Source of the DNA: a virus
Length of the DNA stretch: 64,000 nucleotides
Virus record (IMG/VR): IMGVR_UViG_3300030333_002466
Coordinates: 1 to 64,000 of that record
Strand: one strand, 5' to 3'
Position numbers and translations under genes: made by a program. Numbering within the stretch: the first letter of the stretch is position 1; each line of letters starts with the position of its first letter. The notes below the pieces were generated by a model. That model saw only the letters and a program-made list of their open reading frames with translations, made no database searches and was not told the DNA's origin. Below are positions 9,204 to 18,200 of the stretch, piece after piece.

Positions 9204-9725
9204 ATGGCTAGTAAATATACATCTACATTCAGCCCACAAGACGTAACTGTTGTTATTTCGCAAGGAGACTTCTCTCATATTGTGAGCGGATTCTCTGAAG
9301 ACAGTATTGTAACAGTTGAGCGTAACAGCGATACATTCACTCTGTATACTGGTGCTGATGATACTAATACTCGTATCTATCAATCAAATACATCATCAAT
9401 GATTACTCTGCCTTTGCAGCAAACATCAAACAGTAACGACATTCTATCACAGATTTATGCTAATGATAGAGCATCTAGAGATTCTTCTGGTATGTTCTCT
9501 ATCACTATTAAAGATAACTCTGGTAGAAGCTTGTTCTTTGCTGAAGAAGCATTCATCGGTCGTGTACCTGATGCTTCGTTTGGTAACACTATGCAACTGC
9601 GTGAGTGGCAGATTCAAGCTGTTCGTCTTGATGTTATCTTTGGTGGTAACGCCAACTTTACACCTGAAGACGCTGCTTCTTTCGAGCAACTTGGTGGTAC
9701 AGTAGAAGACAAGTGGAGAGCGTAA
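9204..9725 (+). CDS. tail tube protein (DUF3277 type), copy 1
   Basis: 173 residues. It follows the sheath gene directly, as tube genes do. It begins STFSPQDVTVVISQGDFSHI and contains SNSNDILSQIYANDRASRDS and REWQIQAVRLDVIFGGNANF, typical of the DUF3277 tube/sheath-linked family. It should form the hexameric rings of the DNA-conducting tube. Two shorter paralogues follow after a terminator. As the copy coupled to the sheath it is the best candidate for the main tube subunit. Confidence 0.83.
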   Translation: MASKYTSTFSPQDVTVVISQGDFSHIVSGFSEDSIVTVERNSDTFTLYTGADDTNTRIYQSNTSSMITLPLQQTSNSNDILSQIYANDRASRDSSGMFSITIKDNSGRSLFFAEEAFIGRVPDASFGNTMQLREWQIQAVRLDVIFGGNANFTPEDAASFEQLGGTVEDKWRA

Positions 9726-9745
9726 TAGCTTTCTAAATTCCTAAA

Positions 9746-9782
9746 GGGAGGGGAAGGAGACTTCCCTTCTCTTTTTTTTTTT
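9746..9782 (+). terminator. Rho-independent terminator after the tail tube gene
   Basis: An 11 bp stem (9746-9756 with 9761-9771, two G-T pairs) with a GAGA loop, followed by 11 T residues (9772-9782). It would reduce expression of everything downstream relative to sheath and tube. Confidence 0.9.
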
Positions 9783-9796
9783 GTTAAGGAGAAATT

Positions 9797-10291
9797 ATGG
9801 CTATTCGTAGTTATTCACCAACAGATATTCAAATTCTGTTAGCTGGCTTTTACAAGTTAGATGGTTTCACAGAAGGTTCTTTTGTTACTATCGAGAAAGA
9901 TGTTCAACCATACAAGACAACAAGAACTATTGATGGTCAGGTTGGTAGAACTTTTATCAAAGACGATACTTACACAATTACTATCAATCTCGCCTCCACA
10001 AGTCCTGCCAATGACATTCTAAACGCAATCTATAGTGCAGACTCTATAAGCCAGTTTGCTAAGTTTCCCTTGTTTATAAAAGATTCACTTGGTTCTAGTC
10101 TATTTCTGGCACCTACTTGTTGGATAAAAGAGGTTCCTTCAATGGAATACTCAACAACAGTAACTCAAAGAACTTGGGTTATTCAAGGAACTCAATGCTT
10201 CATCAACTTCGGTGGTAATGAAGAAGCAAGCTCTGCAATTCAAGACTTAGCTAATACAGCCCTTGGTGGTGTTGGTTCATTAATTTTTTAA
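9797..10291 (+). CDS. tail tube-like paralogue (DUF3277), copy 2
   Basis: 164 residues, collinear with the tube protein: SYSPTDIQILLAGFYKLDGF at the start, then SPANDILNAIYSADSISQFA, then RTWVIQGTQCFINFGGN. It follows the strong terminator, so it is probably made at lower level than copy 1. A structural role as a minor ring, for example at the tube tip or tail terminus, is inferred. The C-terminal 20 residues are hydrophobic and glycine-rich, unlike copy 1. Confidence 0.7.
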   Translation: MAIRSYSPTDIQILLAGFYKLDGFTEGSFVTIEKDVQPYKTTRTIDGQVGRTFIKDDTYTITINLASTSPANDILNAIYSADSISQFAKFPLFIKDSLGSSLFLAPTCWIKEVPSMEYSTTVTQRTWVIQGTQCFINFGGNEEASSAIQDLANTALGGVGSLIF

Positions 10292-10303
10292 TAGGAGTTA
10301 GTA

Positions 10304-10798
10304 ATGGCTTTTGAAGTTAATACATACAGCCCATCAGAGGTTCTTTTAGAAGTATCTGAATATCAGATTACAGGGTTTGATAAAATCTCTGTCAAGAAGA
10401 ATTCACCAGCCTTTACAATGGTTAAAGGCATTAGAGGTAAGAACTCTAGGTATCGAAATAAAGACACATCTTGTACGGTAACCGTAGATATTATTCAAAC
10501 TTCTATCGTAAATGACGTTCTTAACCAAGTATTACAAGAAGATTTGAGAACAAACTCTGCAAGGTTAACATTAAGCTTGACAGATCAGCTAGGTAGTAGT
10601 AAAATAGTAAGTAGGGAATGTTTTATTGAAGACTACCCAGAAATGATTTATTCAGGTGAAATTGGCTTCCGTAGGTGGAACATCATCTGTTTATCAACAG
10701 ATTTATTTAGAGTCGGTGGGAACTCAAAACTATCCTCTAGCGCGTTTGATACAGATTACGCTAGTAGATCAGAGAGATTCCTTCCAGATAACTTTTAA
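10304..10798 (+). CDS. tail tube-like paralogue (DUF3277), copy 3
   Basis: 164 residues, same layout as the two preceding genes: NTYSPSEVLLEVSEYQITGF, then SIVNDVLNQVLQEDLRTN, then GFRRWNIICLSTDLFRVGGN. It diverges more from copy 1 than copy 2 does and has a polar C-terminus. It begins 12 nt after copy 2 with its own AGGAG site. Likely a minor tail component near the baseplate (inference). Confidence 0.68.
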   Translation: MAFEVNTYSPSEVLLEVSEYQITGFDKISVKKNSPAFTMVKGIRGKNSRYRNKDTSCTVTVDIIQTSIVNDVLNQVLQEDLRTNSARLTLSLTDQLGSSKIVSRECFIEDYPEMIYSGEIGFRRWNIICLSTDLFRVGGNSKLSSSAFDTDYASRSERFLPDNF

Positions 10799-10816
10799 CA
10801 ATGTGAGGAATTAAAT

Positions 10817-11194
10817 ATGCGTGAACAAAAAGAAGTACAAGTCGGTGAAGATACATATCTTCTACATCAATTCGGTGCTATTGAAGGTTTGAAATACCAA
10901 AAAGCACTTGCTCAGGTGCTACTGCCAGCTATCGCTGAAATCAGTAAAGCTGGAGAATTGTCAGAAGAATCTGCAATCTCAATTGGTATGAATAAGCTTG
11001 CCGAGAACATTGACAAAATCGATGAAAGAATGATCGAAGCTATGGTTGTTCGTGGTGCTACCAAGAATAACATGGCTGTTAACTTTGACAACGAGTTTGC
11101 TGGTAAGTATATGCAGCTATTTCAACTTGTCAAGGAGATTGTGATGTTCAACTTTGGCTCGGTTTTTACGATGCTCGGTTCAGACGTAGAGTAA
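10817..11194 (+). CDS. tail assembly chaperone, short form
   Basis: 125 residues, mostly helical, between the tube genes and the tape measure, which is the universal location of tail assembly chaperones. These wrap the tape measure while the tube grows. The adjoining -1 frame is open across its last 29 codons and continues to 11424, so a longer fused form is expected (see the next two entries). Confidence 0.75.
   Translation: MREQKEVQVGEDTYLLHQFGAIEGLKYQKALAQVLLPAIAEISKAGELSEESAISIGMNKLAENIDKIDERMIEAMVVRGATKNNMAVNFDNEFAGKYMQLFQLVKEIVMFNFGSVFTMLGSDVE
11161..11168 (+). other. probable -1 ribosomal frameshift site
   Basis: The sequence GGTTTTTA contains the zero-frame codons GTT TTT. The Phe codon can slip back one base and still pair with TTT. 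Eight zero-frame codons later comes the stop (11192-11194). The -1 frame is open from 11107 to 11424 without a stop. The site fits phage G/GT-type programmed frameshifting, though it is not a perfect X-XXY-YYZ heptamer. Confidence 0.6.
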
Positions 11195-11424
11195 AAGAAT
11201 CCTCTGAACCGCCTAGCAGATTAGAGAAGGAAGTGTCAAAAGATTTTTCTCAAGACCCTAGGGTTATGACACTTCTACTCTTTGAGCCAAAGTTATGCAC
11301 ACTTCATGAGCTACAGACGATTTATAGTATCAAAGATTTTTACGATATGCTAGAAATAATTGACGTTCAAAGGGCATTCCAAGAAGAAGCTAGAATACGT
11401 CAACAGCAAGAAAATAACAACTAA
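11167..11424 (+). CDS. tail assembly chaperone C-terminal extension, reached by -1 frameshift
   Basis: About 85 codons in the -1 frame relative to the short chaperone form, ending just before the tape measure gene. The fused product would be about 202 residues. An independent start at a GTG (11233) is possible because GAAGGAA lies upstream, giving 63 residues, but the frame is open well upstream of it and the arrangement is the classical one for G-GT / E-E' chaperone pairs. The C-terminal part is helical, ending in a Gln/Asn-rich tail. Confidence 0.65.
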   Translation, partial: YDARFRRRVKESSEPPSRLEKEVSKDFSQDPRVMTLLLFEPKLCTLHELQTIYSIKDFYDMLEIIDVQRAFQEEARIRQQQENNN

Positions 11425-11436
11425 GTGAGGTAATGT

Positions 11437-13506
11437 ATGGCATCTGCGGGACAAATGGCAGAGTTTTTTGCCACATTAGGCTTTAATATCAATAAGGGAG
11501 ATATTAAGAAAGTCGATAAACAGCTTGACGCTTTGGAAGCTAGAGCTAGAAAAATGTCAGAAGACTCCCTTTCTAATATCCGTGTTAACATTTCGAGATT
11601 TGGTTTCAGTGATGATTTCAACACTAGGCTTCACAAAGCTCTAAGAGCAAGAATGAAGGTCGCTAGTGGTAAAGGAATTGCCCCTGAAATCACTATCTCA
11701 AAGTTCGACGTAGATCGCAATGCATTACTTCGTGAAACAAGGGATGCTGTTAAGTACGTTGAGAATAACCTAAGAATGAGAATTAGACCAGACGTAGGAC
11801 GCCCTCAGATGGATTCTCAGGGCGTTTCTCGTTATGGTGGTGGGGTTAGTCGCTTTGGAGCCGGAATGGGTGTTGGAGCTGCTGCTGGAAGCTTAGGACG
11901 AGGATTTATTCCGGGTCTTGGTTTGGCTTTCGGTGTTTCTCAGATGAACCGACTAAACCAACAGTTGATTGGTCAAGACCTTGCTGCTACTGCCGTATTT
12001 GGTAGTCAAGAAGCTGGTCAAGAACAATTAGATTGGATTAGAAACCTTGGCAACAAACTAGGTTTTGACTATCGAAGCCAAGCAAACGCATATATGAAGA
12101 TGGGTGCTGCTGGTAAAACTGCTGGTATGAGTACTGGTGACGTTCAAGACATCTTCACAAGCATGGCTGAATATGGTCGTGTTATGGGTCTTAACGACGA
12201 AGATATGAAAGGCTCTATGAGAGCGGTTGAGCAGATGCTTAACAAAGGTCAGGTTTACGCTGAAGAACTTAAGATGCAGTTGGGTGAAAAGTTCCCTGCT
12301 GCTATTCAGTTGATGGCTGAAGCTGTTGCCGGTGGTGACACTGAAAAGCTATTCGATATGATGGAAAAGGGTGAAGTAAGTTCTATCGAAGCCCTACCTA
12401 AGTTTGCTAAAATCCTTTCAAGACAAGCTAGAGTTGGTGGCGCTCTTACAGAAGCTATGAAAACTTCTCTGGCAGAGCAGATGAGATTTAACAACGCATT
12501 TAACGATATGGTTATGGCGTTCTCTGAAGCTGGTTTTGAGAAAGGTCAGGCAGGCATCTTCAAAGTAATGCGTACCTTTATTGGTGAAATGACTCCAATG
12601 CTGGAAGCCTTTGGTGAAGCTTGGATTTATGTTGCTGATGTTCTTAGAGTTCCACTTGGTTTATTCAGAGATTTGGGTGTTGGTATTGAAGCACTTTCAA
12701 ATACTATCGGTGTCTCTAAAGGTGCTATCCTGTCTCTGGGTACTGTGGTCGGCTTACTTGCCTTCCCATTCACACGTACAATTACCCTAATCTTTGGCGC
12801 AATGGCTATCTTAGAGGATTTCACAGCCTTCTTAACAGGCCGTGACAGTCTCATTGGGTCTATCCTTGATAACTTTAAATCTGAAAACCCAGAAGAATAT
12901 ACAAAAACAATCGATGCTATTAAAGAGGCTTTTGACTCTGTATATGAAGTTGTTAAACTTATTGGTGAAGGTTGGAAGTTAATTTGGGATTTGTTGTCTG
13001 ACACAGCTACCTTCGAAGGCACTCTTGGAATGCTTCGAACTCTCGCTAACGAGATTAAAGCTGCTGCTGATGCTATTCTACTTATTAGTGGTAAGAAAGA
13101 CCCTAATGAAATGAATACACATGTAGGTGAGAACGATGGTATGGTATCTTATGTAACTAAAGGTACGGCCAGAATGTTCAAAAACCCTGTCCAAACAATG
13201 ACAGAACGACAGGCAGATATTTTCTCTGGTCGTCAGGACATTGCAACATTCCTGTACAGACTTGCTGACGTTGAGCGCAAAGAAGGTCGTATGGCTAGTA
13301 TGTCTCCGACTGAGCGTAAAAACTTTGAAATGGAACGTGAGAATGTTCGAATCAAAGAGAGACTAATCGAAAACACTTACAACATTGAAGTTAGTGGTGC
13401 AGACGACCCAGTAAAAGTTGCTCAGGAAATCGAAAGAATTATCCGAGAGAGACAACAAGATCAATTAAAAGGCCCCTCAGAGAAGGCAGCGGAGGCTTCT
13501 GACTAA
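11437..13506 (+). CDS. tail tape measure protein
   Basis: 689 residues, sets tail length and is ejected during DNA entry. The N-terminal region is helical and charged (KKVDKQLDALEARARKMSED). Two hydrophobic regions are visible, a Gly/Ala-rich one around residues 135-168 and a longer one around 428-460 (LSLGTVVGLLAFPFTR then LIFGAMAIL), typical of tape measures. The middle, with AATAVFGSQEAGQEQLDWIR and LNKGQVYAEELKMQLGEKFP, matches the conserved phage tape measure domain. It is short for a myovirus, predicting a short tail. Its stop overlaps the next start by one base. Confidence 0.85.
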   Translation: MASAGQMAEFFATLGFNINKGDIKKVDKQLDALEARARKMSEDSLSNIRVNISRFGFSDDFNTRLHKALRARMKVASGKGIAPEITISKFDVDRNALLRETRDAVKYVENNLRMRIRPDVGRPQMDSQGVSRYGGGVSRFGAGMGVGAAAGSLGRGFIPGLGLAFGVSQMNRLNQQLIGQDLAATAVFGSQEAGQEQLDWIRNLGNKLGFDYRSQANAYMKMGAAGKTAGMSTGDVQDIFTSMAEYGRVMGLNDEDMKGSMRAVEQMLNKGQVYAEELKMQLGEKFPAAIQLMAEAVAGGDTEKLFDMMEKGEVSSIEALPKFAKILSRQARVGGALTEAMKTSLAEQMRFNNAFNDMVMAFSEAGFEKGQAGIFKVMRTFIGEMTPMLEAFGEAWIYVADVLRVPLGLFRDLGVGIEALSNTIGVSKGAILSLGTVVGLLAFPFTRTITLIFGAMAILEDFTAFLTGRDSLIGSILDNFKSENPEEYTKTIDAIKEAFDSVYEVVKLIGEGWKLIWDLLSDTATFEGTLGMLRTLANEIKAAADAILLISGKKDPNEMNTHVGENDGMVSYVTKGTARMFKNPVQTMTERQADIFSGRQDIATFLYRLADVERKEGRMASMSPTERKNFEMERENVRIKERLIENTYNIEVSGADDPVKVAQEIERIIRERQQDQLKGPSEKAAEASD

Positions 13507-14246
13507 TGATTGTATTGAAAAATAATTTAGGTGACTTCATCTATTTAGATGTTGTCACCGACTATTCACAAAGTTATACAAACCAAGTTAGCCAACACCC
13601 TGTTGATGGGTCTGGTGTTGTTACAGATCACGTTATCAGAAATAACCCTAAGATTCAACTGAGAGGTTTCATTACTGGTGCCGACTTCAACTCATCTAAA
13701 GCTCAGTTAGAGTCTACAGATAGGAATAACATTGGCATCAATCAGTTAGTTGTTAAGTCAGATATTGCTGAACCAATTACAATCTCTTATGAAGACAATC
13801 CAACAAACCTACTTCCTGATGTAGCTGGACAATTCTTTACGGATAGTCTACCACAAATCGAGAACCTTTCTGAAGGTAGAGACGCTACTTACTCTGAAAG
13901 AGCTTTGTTTGAAGTTCTAAAGTCTTTCTCTGAGAAAAAGGATGAGTTAACTCTATACGAGATTGAAGGTAACTCTGTAGTAAACGACGAAGATCGACTA
14001 ATCATCACAAACTTGAACAGAAGTGAATCTGCTCAGACTGGTGATGGCATCCAGTTCAACATGACTCTTGAGAAAATTACTTTCACATACCTTGTGGAAG
14101 AAGAAGTACCAGAGGATGTTAGAAAAGACTTTGAAACCAAGTCAGAAGAAGAAGTTAACAAGGGTGGTCAGACTGGCTCTGATGTTGAATTTAATCTTGA
14201 GAATGAAAGCTTAGCAAGTTTCTTAAGATCACTATTTGGAGTTTGA
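13506..14246 (+). CDS. distal tail / baseplate hub protein (Dit-like N-terminal domain)
   Basis: 246 residues. The N-terminal half (LDVVTDYSQSYTNQVSQHPV, then HVIRNNPKIQLRGFITGADF) resembles the Dit-like N-terminal domain found directly after tape measure genes in phages with this baseplate. It would attach tube to baseplate. The last 30 residues are acidic and may be flexible. Confidence 0.62.
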   Translation: MIVLKNNLGDFIYLDVVTDYSQSYTNQVSQHPVDGSGVVTDHVIRNNPKIQLRGFITGADFNSSKAQLESTDRNNIGINQLVVKSDIAEPITISYEDNPTNLLPDVAGQFFTDSLPQIENLSEGRDATYSERALFEVLKSFSEKKDELTLYEIEGNSVVNDEDRLIITNLNRSESAQTGDGIQFNMTLEKITFTYLVEEEVPEDVRKDFETKSEEEVNKGGQTGSDVEFNLENESLASFLRSLFGV

Positions 14247-14247
14247 T

Positions 14248-14583
14248 ATGGCTAAACGAATCGTAAAACTCCCTCTATACAATGATATTAACTATACATA
14301 TTCAACTGTATTAGAGGGAAACACTTACTCTCTTAAGTTTCTTTACTTAGAGAGAATTCATGGTTGGACATTAACATTGAAAGATTCAAACAGAAATGTA
14401 CTGGTTGCAGGTCAGAGATTAACACCAGACACCAGACTTTTTGAATCCTACAGACTTCCCAACCTAACAGGATATTTTGTATTCACAACTAAGTCTACAG
14501 AAGAACCAGCAGAAGGTACAAATAGTATTTTGAAACCTAAAGACTTCTACGACTTTTATTACGTTTACGAAGACGGAGAGTAA
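14248..14583 (+). CDS. baseplate plug-like protein (Pam3 gp18 type)
   Basis: 111 residues, beta-rich: LYNDINYTYSTVLEGNTYSL, GWTLTLKDSNRNVLVAGQRL, LPNLTGYFVFTT. This pattern and its position between the Dit-like and hub genes resemble the small baseplate plug of cyanophage Pam3. A TTG at 14236 would add four residues, but TTTGGAG is spaced for the ATG at 14248. Confidence 0.58.
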   Translation: MAKRIVKLPLYNDINYTYSTVLEGNTYSLKFLYLERIHGWTLTLKDSNRNVLVAGQRLTPDTRLFESYRLPNLTGYFVFTTKSTEEPAEGTNSILKPKDFYDFYYVYEDGE

Positions 14584-14585
14584 TA

Positions 14586-15452
14586 ATGAAACAATTTGAT
14601 AGACAGTATAGGCTGGTGATAGGTGATGCTGAATCTGGAGATGGTTTGGCTATCCAAGACTTGCAGATTCAATTTAGAGTTCGTAAGTCTGTTGACAATA
14701 AGAAAAAGATTGACAGATGCTCTATCTCGGTGTATAATCTATCAGATGAATCATTAGCTTATCTTGAGACTGATTATCCAGTTGCAGTGTTTTCCTGTGG
14801 CTATCAAAACCAACTGGTTAGACTTTTCTACGGAGAGGTTCTCGATGTTGAAACTAAGAAGCAAGGGACTGATAGGGTAACTAAGATCGATATAACACCA
14901 TCCTTTTCTGAAATGACTCACCAACTTATGTCAGAACTTGTACCTGAGAATGGTACAGTTGAAGACGTTATCAATGTTATTAGAAAAGCTATTGGTGTGG
15001 CTAAAGGTGTTTATAAAGGTGCTGCCCTAAAACAAAAGATTGTTTATGGATACCCCTTATCTGGAACCCCTAAAGAAATGATCGATAAGGTCTGTCGAGT
15101 CTACAACCTACAATGGAAGATTGAAGGGGAGAGTCTTTATATTAACGATGTTGATTCTGTGGAATCAGAGATCAGAGAACTCGCTCCAGTAATTTCACCA
15201 TCTACAGGTTTGATTGACAGACCTTATTTCTTCTCAGATACTCAAAACAAATCTAGCAAGAACAAAGAAAAGAAATCTGGAGTTAGATTCACTGCACTTC
15301 TAAATCCTAACGTACTTCCGGGTGCGCTTGTTAGGGTTGATTACGGAGAGCAATCTGACTACTACAGAGTTGAAGAAGTTGAATTTAAAGGAGACTTCCG
15401 AGGCAATTCGTGGTATATGGACTGTATTTGTTCTAAGAGACCGGAGGCTTAA
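14586..15452 (+). CDS. baseplate hub protein (gpD/gp27-like)
   Basis: 288 residues. It combines an N-terminal beta domain (KKIDRCSISVYNLSDESLAY, then FSCGYQNQLVRLFYGEVLDV) with a helical insertion (PENGTVEDVINVIRKAIGVA) and a C-terminal beta domain, the usual layout of tail hub proteins on which the spike sits. It overlaps the spike gene by one base. Confidence 0.68.
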   Translation: MKQFDRQYRLVIGDAESGDGLAIQDLQIQFRVRKSVDNKKKIDRCSISVYNLSDESLAYLETDYPVAVFSCGYQNQLVRLFYGEVLDVETKKQGTDRVTKIDITPSFSEMTHQLMSELVPENGTVEDVINVIRKAIGVAKGVYKGAALKQKIVYGYPLSGTPKEMIDKVCRVYNLQWKIEGESLYINDVDSVESEIRELAPVISPSTGLIDRPYFFSDTQNKSSKNKEKKSGVRFTALLNPNVLPGALVRVDYGEQSDYYRVEEVEFKGDFRGNSWYMDCICSKRPEA

Positions 15453-16378
15453 TGCAAGAATTATCATTAGAAGGTGTACTTGAGGATTTCTTCAGGTACA
15501 AGACTTCAGACTTTTACACTGCGTTGGTTTGCAGGGTTGTTACAGTTAGAACGAATCTAGAAGATCAAAGACTAGATGTTCAACCTTTAAACAACAGAAT
15601 CCTTCCAGATGGAACCAGTAAAGAACATTCGGTAATCCTAAACGTACCTGTGGTGTTCCCTTCCTCAAAGAAAGCCTCCCTAACATTCCCTATCGACGTA
15701 GGTGACATAGTTCTTTGTGTGTTCTCTCAGAGATCGACAGACAACTTCAAAGCTTCTTCTGGAAGTGCAACATACACTGCCCAAGACAAGAGACGTTTCG
15801 ATGTTAGGGATGCTATTGCAATCCCCGGTGTAATGTCTTTTCCAGACGCTATTAACGACCCTTCTAAGAGGAAGTGGTCTCACTCTACAAGAGACCTTGT
15901 TATCGTAAATAACATTGGTAGTAGTACCGAATGTGAAATCCGACTTAAGGATAACGGTAACATAGAGATGAGAACCGATCAAGACTTTTATGCAAAGTTT
16001 AATGATGGTTTGATTGAGTGTAACAATCTTACAATTGAAGCTCAAGGGAACTTCACAGTTAATGCTGGAAGCAACATCAGCATGACTGCTGGTTCAGACT
16101 TATCCCTACAGGCTTCTACTTGGAATGTCAATATCTCTGGAACAACAACTGTAAACGCACCTACAACAAACTGGACTGGTGCTTTTAACCTTACAGGCCC
16201 ATTCGGACTTGCAGGCCCAATGACTGCTATTGGCGGTGGTGGTGGAGGCGACTCTGCTACATTCAACATGCCAATCAATGTCTCTGGTGGTGATGTAACT
16301 GCTGATGGTATTTCATTGAAGACTCACGTACACAACGAAACTGGTGACGGTGGCGGTACAACAACTCCCCCATTATAA
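15452..16378 (+). CDS. baseplate central spike (gp45/gp138-like)
   Basis: 308 residues. The N-terminal OB-fold-like region (VVTVRTNLEDQRLDVQPLNN, then PIDVGDIVLCVFSQRSTDNF) is followed by repeats rich in N, T and S that would form a triple beta-helix (residues about 185-260). The end carries THVHNETGDGG, an HxH motif like those that bind metal at the apex of phage spikes such as P2 gpV. No separate PAAR gene is seen, so this protein probably makes its own tip. Confidence 0.75.
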   Translation: MQELSLEGVLEDFFRYKTSDFYTALVCRVVTVRTNLEDQRLDVQPLNNRILPDGTSKEHSVILNVPVVFPSSKKASLTFPIDVGDIVLCVFSQRSTDNFKASSGSATYTAQDKRRFDVRDAIAIPGVMSFPDAINDPSKRKWSHSTRDLVIVNNIGSSTECEIRLKDNGNIEMRTDQDFYAKFNDGLIECNNLTIEAQGNFTVNAGSNISMTAGSDLSLQASTWNVNISGTTTVNAPTTNWTGAFNLTGPFGLAGPMTAIGGGGGGDSATFNMPINVSGGDVTADGISLKTHVHNETGDGGGTTTPPL

Positions 16379-16386
16379 GGTGACTT

Positions 16387-16752
16387 ATGGATATTTTACT
16401 TGACGAATCAACACATGATGCTGTTTTCGTAAATGGCAAGACACCTATTACTAGTGGTGTTTCTGACAGTCTTAAGCAAAGATTAAAAATTAAACTGCTC
16501 ACCTTCAGAGGTGAGTGGTTCTTAAATGTGAATTATGGTACTCCCTACTTTCAACAAATATTTGGTAAAGGTCGAAGCAAAAGAGCTATCGATTTAATAT
16601 TTAGACAGTTGATTCAAGAAGATGAAGATGTTTTAAACATCACTGAGTTTAACTCTACTTTATCTCCTAATAGAACATACAGTCTGAACTTTACAGTACA
16701 AAGTAGAACGGGTGAAACATTACAAATTGAAGGTTTAGAGGTTAGCGTATAA
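16387..16752 (+). CDS. baseplate wedge protein (gp25/gpW-like)
   Basis: 121 residues. GEWFLNVNYGTPYFQQIFGK and the SKRAIDLIFRQLIQEDEDVL helix fit the gp25-like/DUF2634 wedge family, which starts sheath assembly on the baseplate. It lies directly before the J protein as usual, with a one-base overlap. Confidence 0.75.
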   Translation: MDILLDESTHDAVFVNGKTPITSGVSDSLKQRLKIKLLTFRGEWFLNVNYGTPYFQQIFGKGRSKRAIDLIFRQLIQEDEDVLNITEFNSTLSPNRTYSLNFTVQSRTGETLQIEGLEVSV

Positions 16753-18200
16753 TGGCAGGATTAACCAATCAAGGCTTGGATATTAAACGTCTAGGTCAAA
16801 TCAGAGAAGATTTAAGAAAAGAAGCTATCACTATTTTCAACGACCTTGTTGTTGAAGGTGAGATTCTTGATACAAGCAGTGCATCTACTCTAGGTAGATT
16901 AATCGGATTGGTTACTCCTTCTGAGGCTGATCTTTGGGAAGCAATCCAACAAGTTTATCTTGCATTCGACCCCAACTCTGCTGAAGGTATCGCTCTAGAT
17001 AACCTTGTAGCTCTCTCAGGTATTGTTAGACGAGGCGCGACAAGCTCTACAGCTAGAATGCTTTTCAAGGGTGATTATAACGTCACTATTCCAGCAGGAA
17101 GTCTTGTAAGTTCAAGCTACACAAACAACCGCTTTGAAGTTCCAAGTGAGGTTGTGCTAGATCAAAATGGAGCTATTGGTTTTGTAGTTCAGGTTCAGAC
17201 AATTCAAAATTCATCTGATTACACTATCGTATATAATGACGGTACTAACTCAGTTAACCTGACATATACTTCAAGTGCTTCCGCAACTGAGTCTGAAATT
17301 CTATCTGGATTGGCTGCTGTTGTCAACAACAACTACGGTTCAATTCTGACAGCTACAGCGGTTGGTAGTACACTTGAGATTGCTTCAGACGACTTGGTAA
17401 CTCAGAATAACTACAGCATTTCTAGCAACCTTTTCTATACAAAAGTAACAAAAGGTCTTTCAGTTATCTGTACTACACAAGGCCCTATTGAGCAGGCTAC
17501 TGGAACAATCGACACAATTGCTACTCCTATTTTTGGATGGGATTCTGTTGAACAGTTTGAACCAGCAACTGTAGGTTCTCTGAGAGAAACTGACGCACAA
17601 CTTAGACAGCGTTTCAATGACACTAAGTATAAGGTAGGTTCAAACATTCTGGATGCTCTTTATTCAGATTTGATTTCGCTCGATGGTGTTGAAAACGTAA
17701 CTATATATGAGAACGTAACTACAACTGTAGATTCAAAGGGTATTCCTCCACACGCATTCATGGTATTGATTCGTGGTGGTCTTGAGCAAGAGATTGCTGA
17801 AACTATTTGGAGAAACAGACCAGCGGGTATCACAACATACGGAAACAGTGTTTTCCTTATTGTAGATATTTTTGGTAATGAAAAGGAAGTATACTTTCAA
17901 AGACCAACATTTACAGATATGTACATCTCTGTTGATCTAACAACCGACTCTGCATTCCCGCCTGATGGTGTTGAGCAAGTTAAATCGGTACTGTTTGACT
18001 ATATTAAAAATAATGCTGTAGTTGGTGATGATGTTATTTATTCAAGATTGTACACACCTTTGAACTCTATTCCGGGTCACCAAGTAGATGCTCTTAAGAT
18101 TGGGCTATCACCAAACCCAATAGGAACTACAAATATCACTGTAGCTTACGATGAGATTGTTAAACTTGAGATTGGTAATATCGAGGTTAATGTAACATGA
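16752..18200 (+). CDS. baseplate J-like protein
   Basis: 482 residues. The helical start (IRKDL-like segment near residue 17, LWEAIQQVYLAFDPNSAEG near residue 62) and the body with TGTIDTIATPIFGWDSVEQF and ETDAQLRQRFNDTKYKVGSN are typical of the baseplate_J family (P2 gpJ, T4 gp6). It forms the wedge ring that opens on sheath contraction. It overlaps the next gene by 4 nt. Confidence 0.83.
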   Translation: MAGLTNQGLDIKRLGQIREDLRKEAITIFNDLVVEGEILDTSSASTLGRLIGLVTPSEADLWEAIQQVYLAFDPNSAEGIALDNLVALSGIVRRGATSSTARMLFKGDYNVTIPAGSLVSSSYTNNRFEVPSEVVLDQNGAIGFVVQVQTIQNSSDYTIVYNDGTNSVNLTYTSSASATESEILSGLAAVVNNNYGSILTATAVGSTLEIASDDLVTQNNYSISSNLFYTKVTKGLSVICTTQGPIEQATGTIDTIATPIFGWDSVEQFEPATVGSLRETDAQLRQRFNDTKYKVGSNILDALYSDLISLDGVENVTIYENVTTTVDSKGIPPHAFMVLIRGGLEQEIAETIWRNRPAGITTYGNSVFLIVDIFGNEKEVYFQRPTFTDMYISVDLTTDSAFPPDGVEQVKSVLFDYIKNNAVVGDDVIYSRLYTPLNSIPGHQVDALKIGLSPNPIGTTNITVAYDEIVKLEIGNIEVNVT

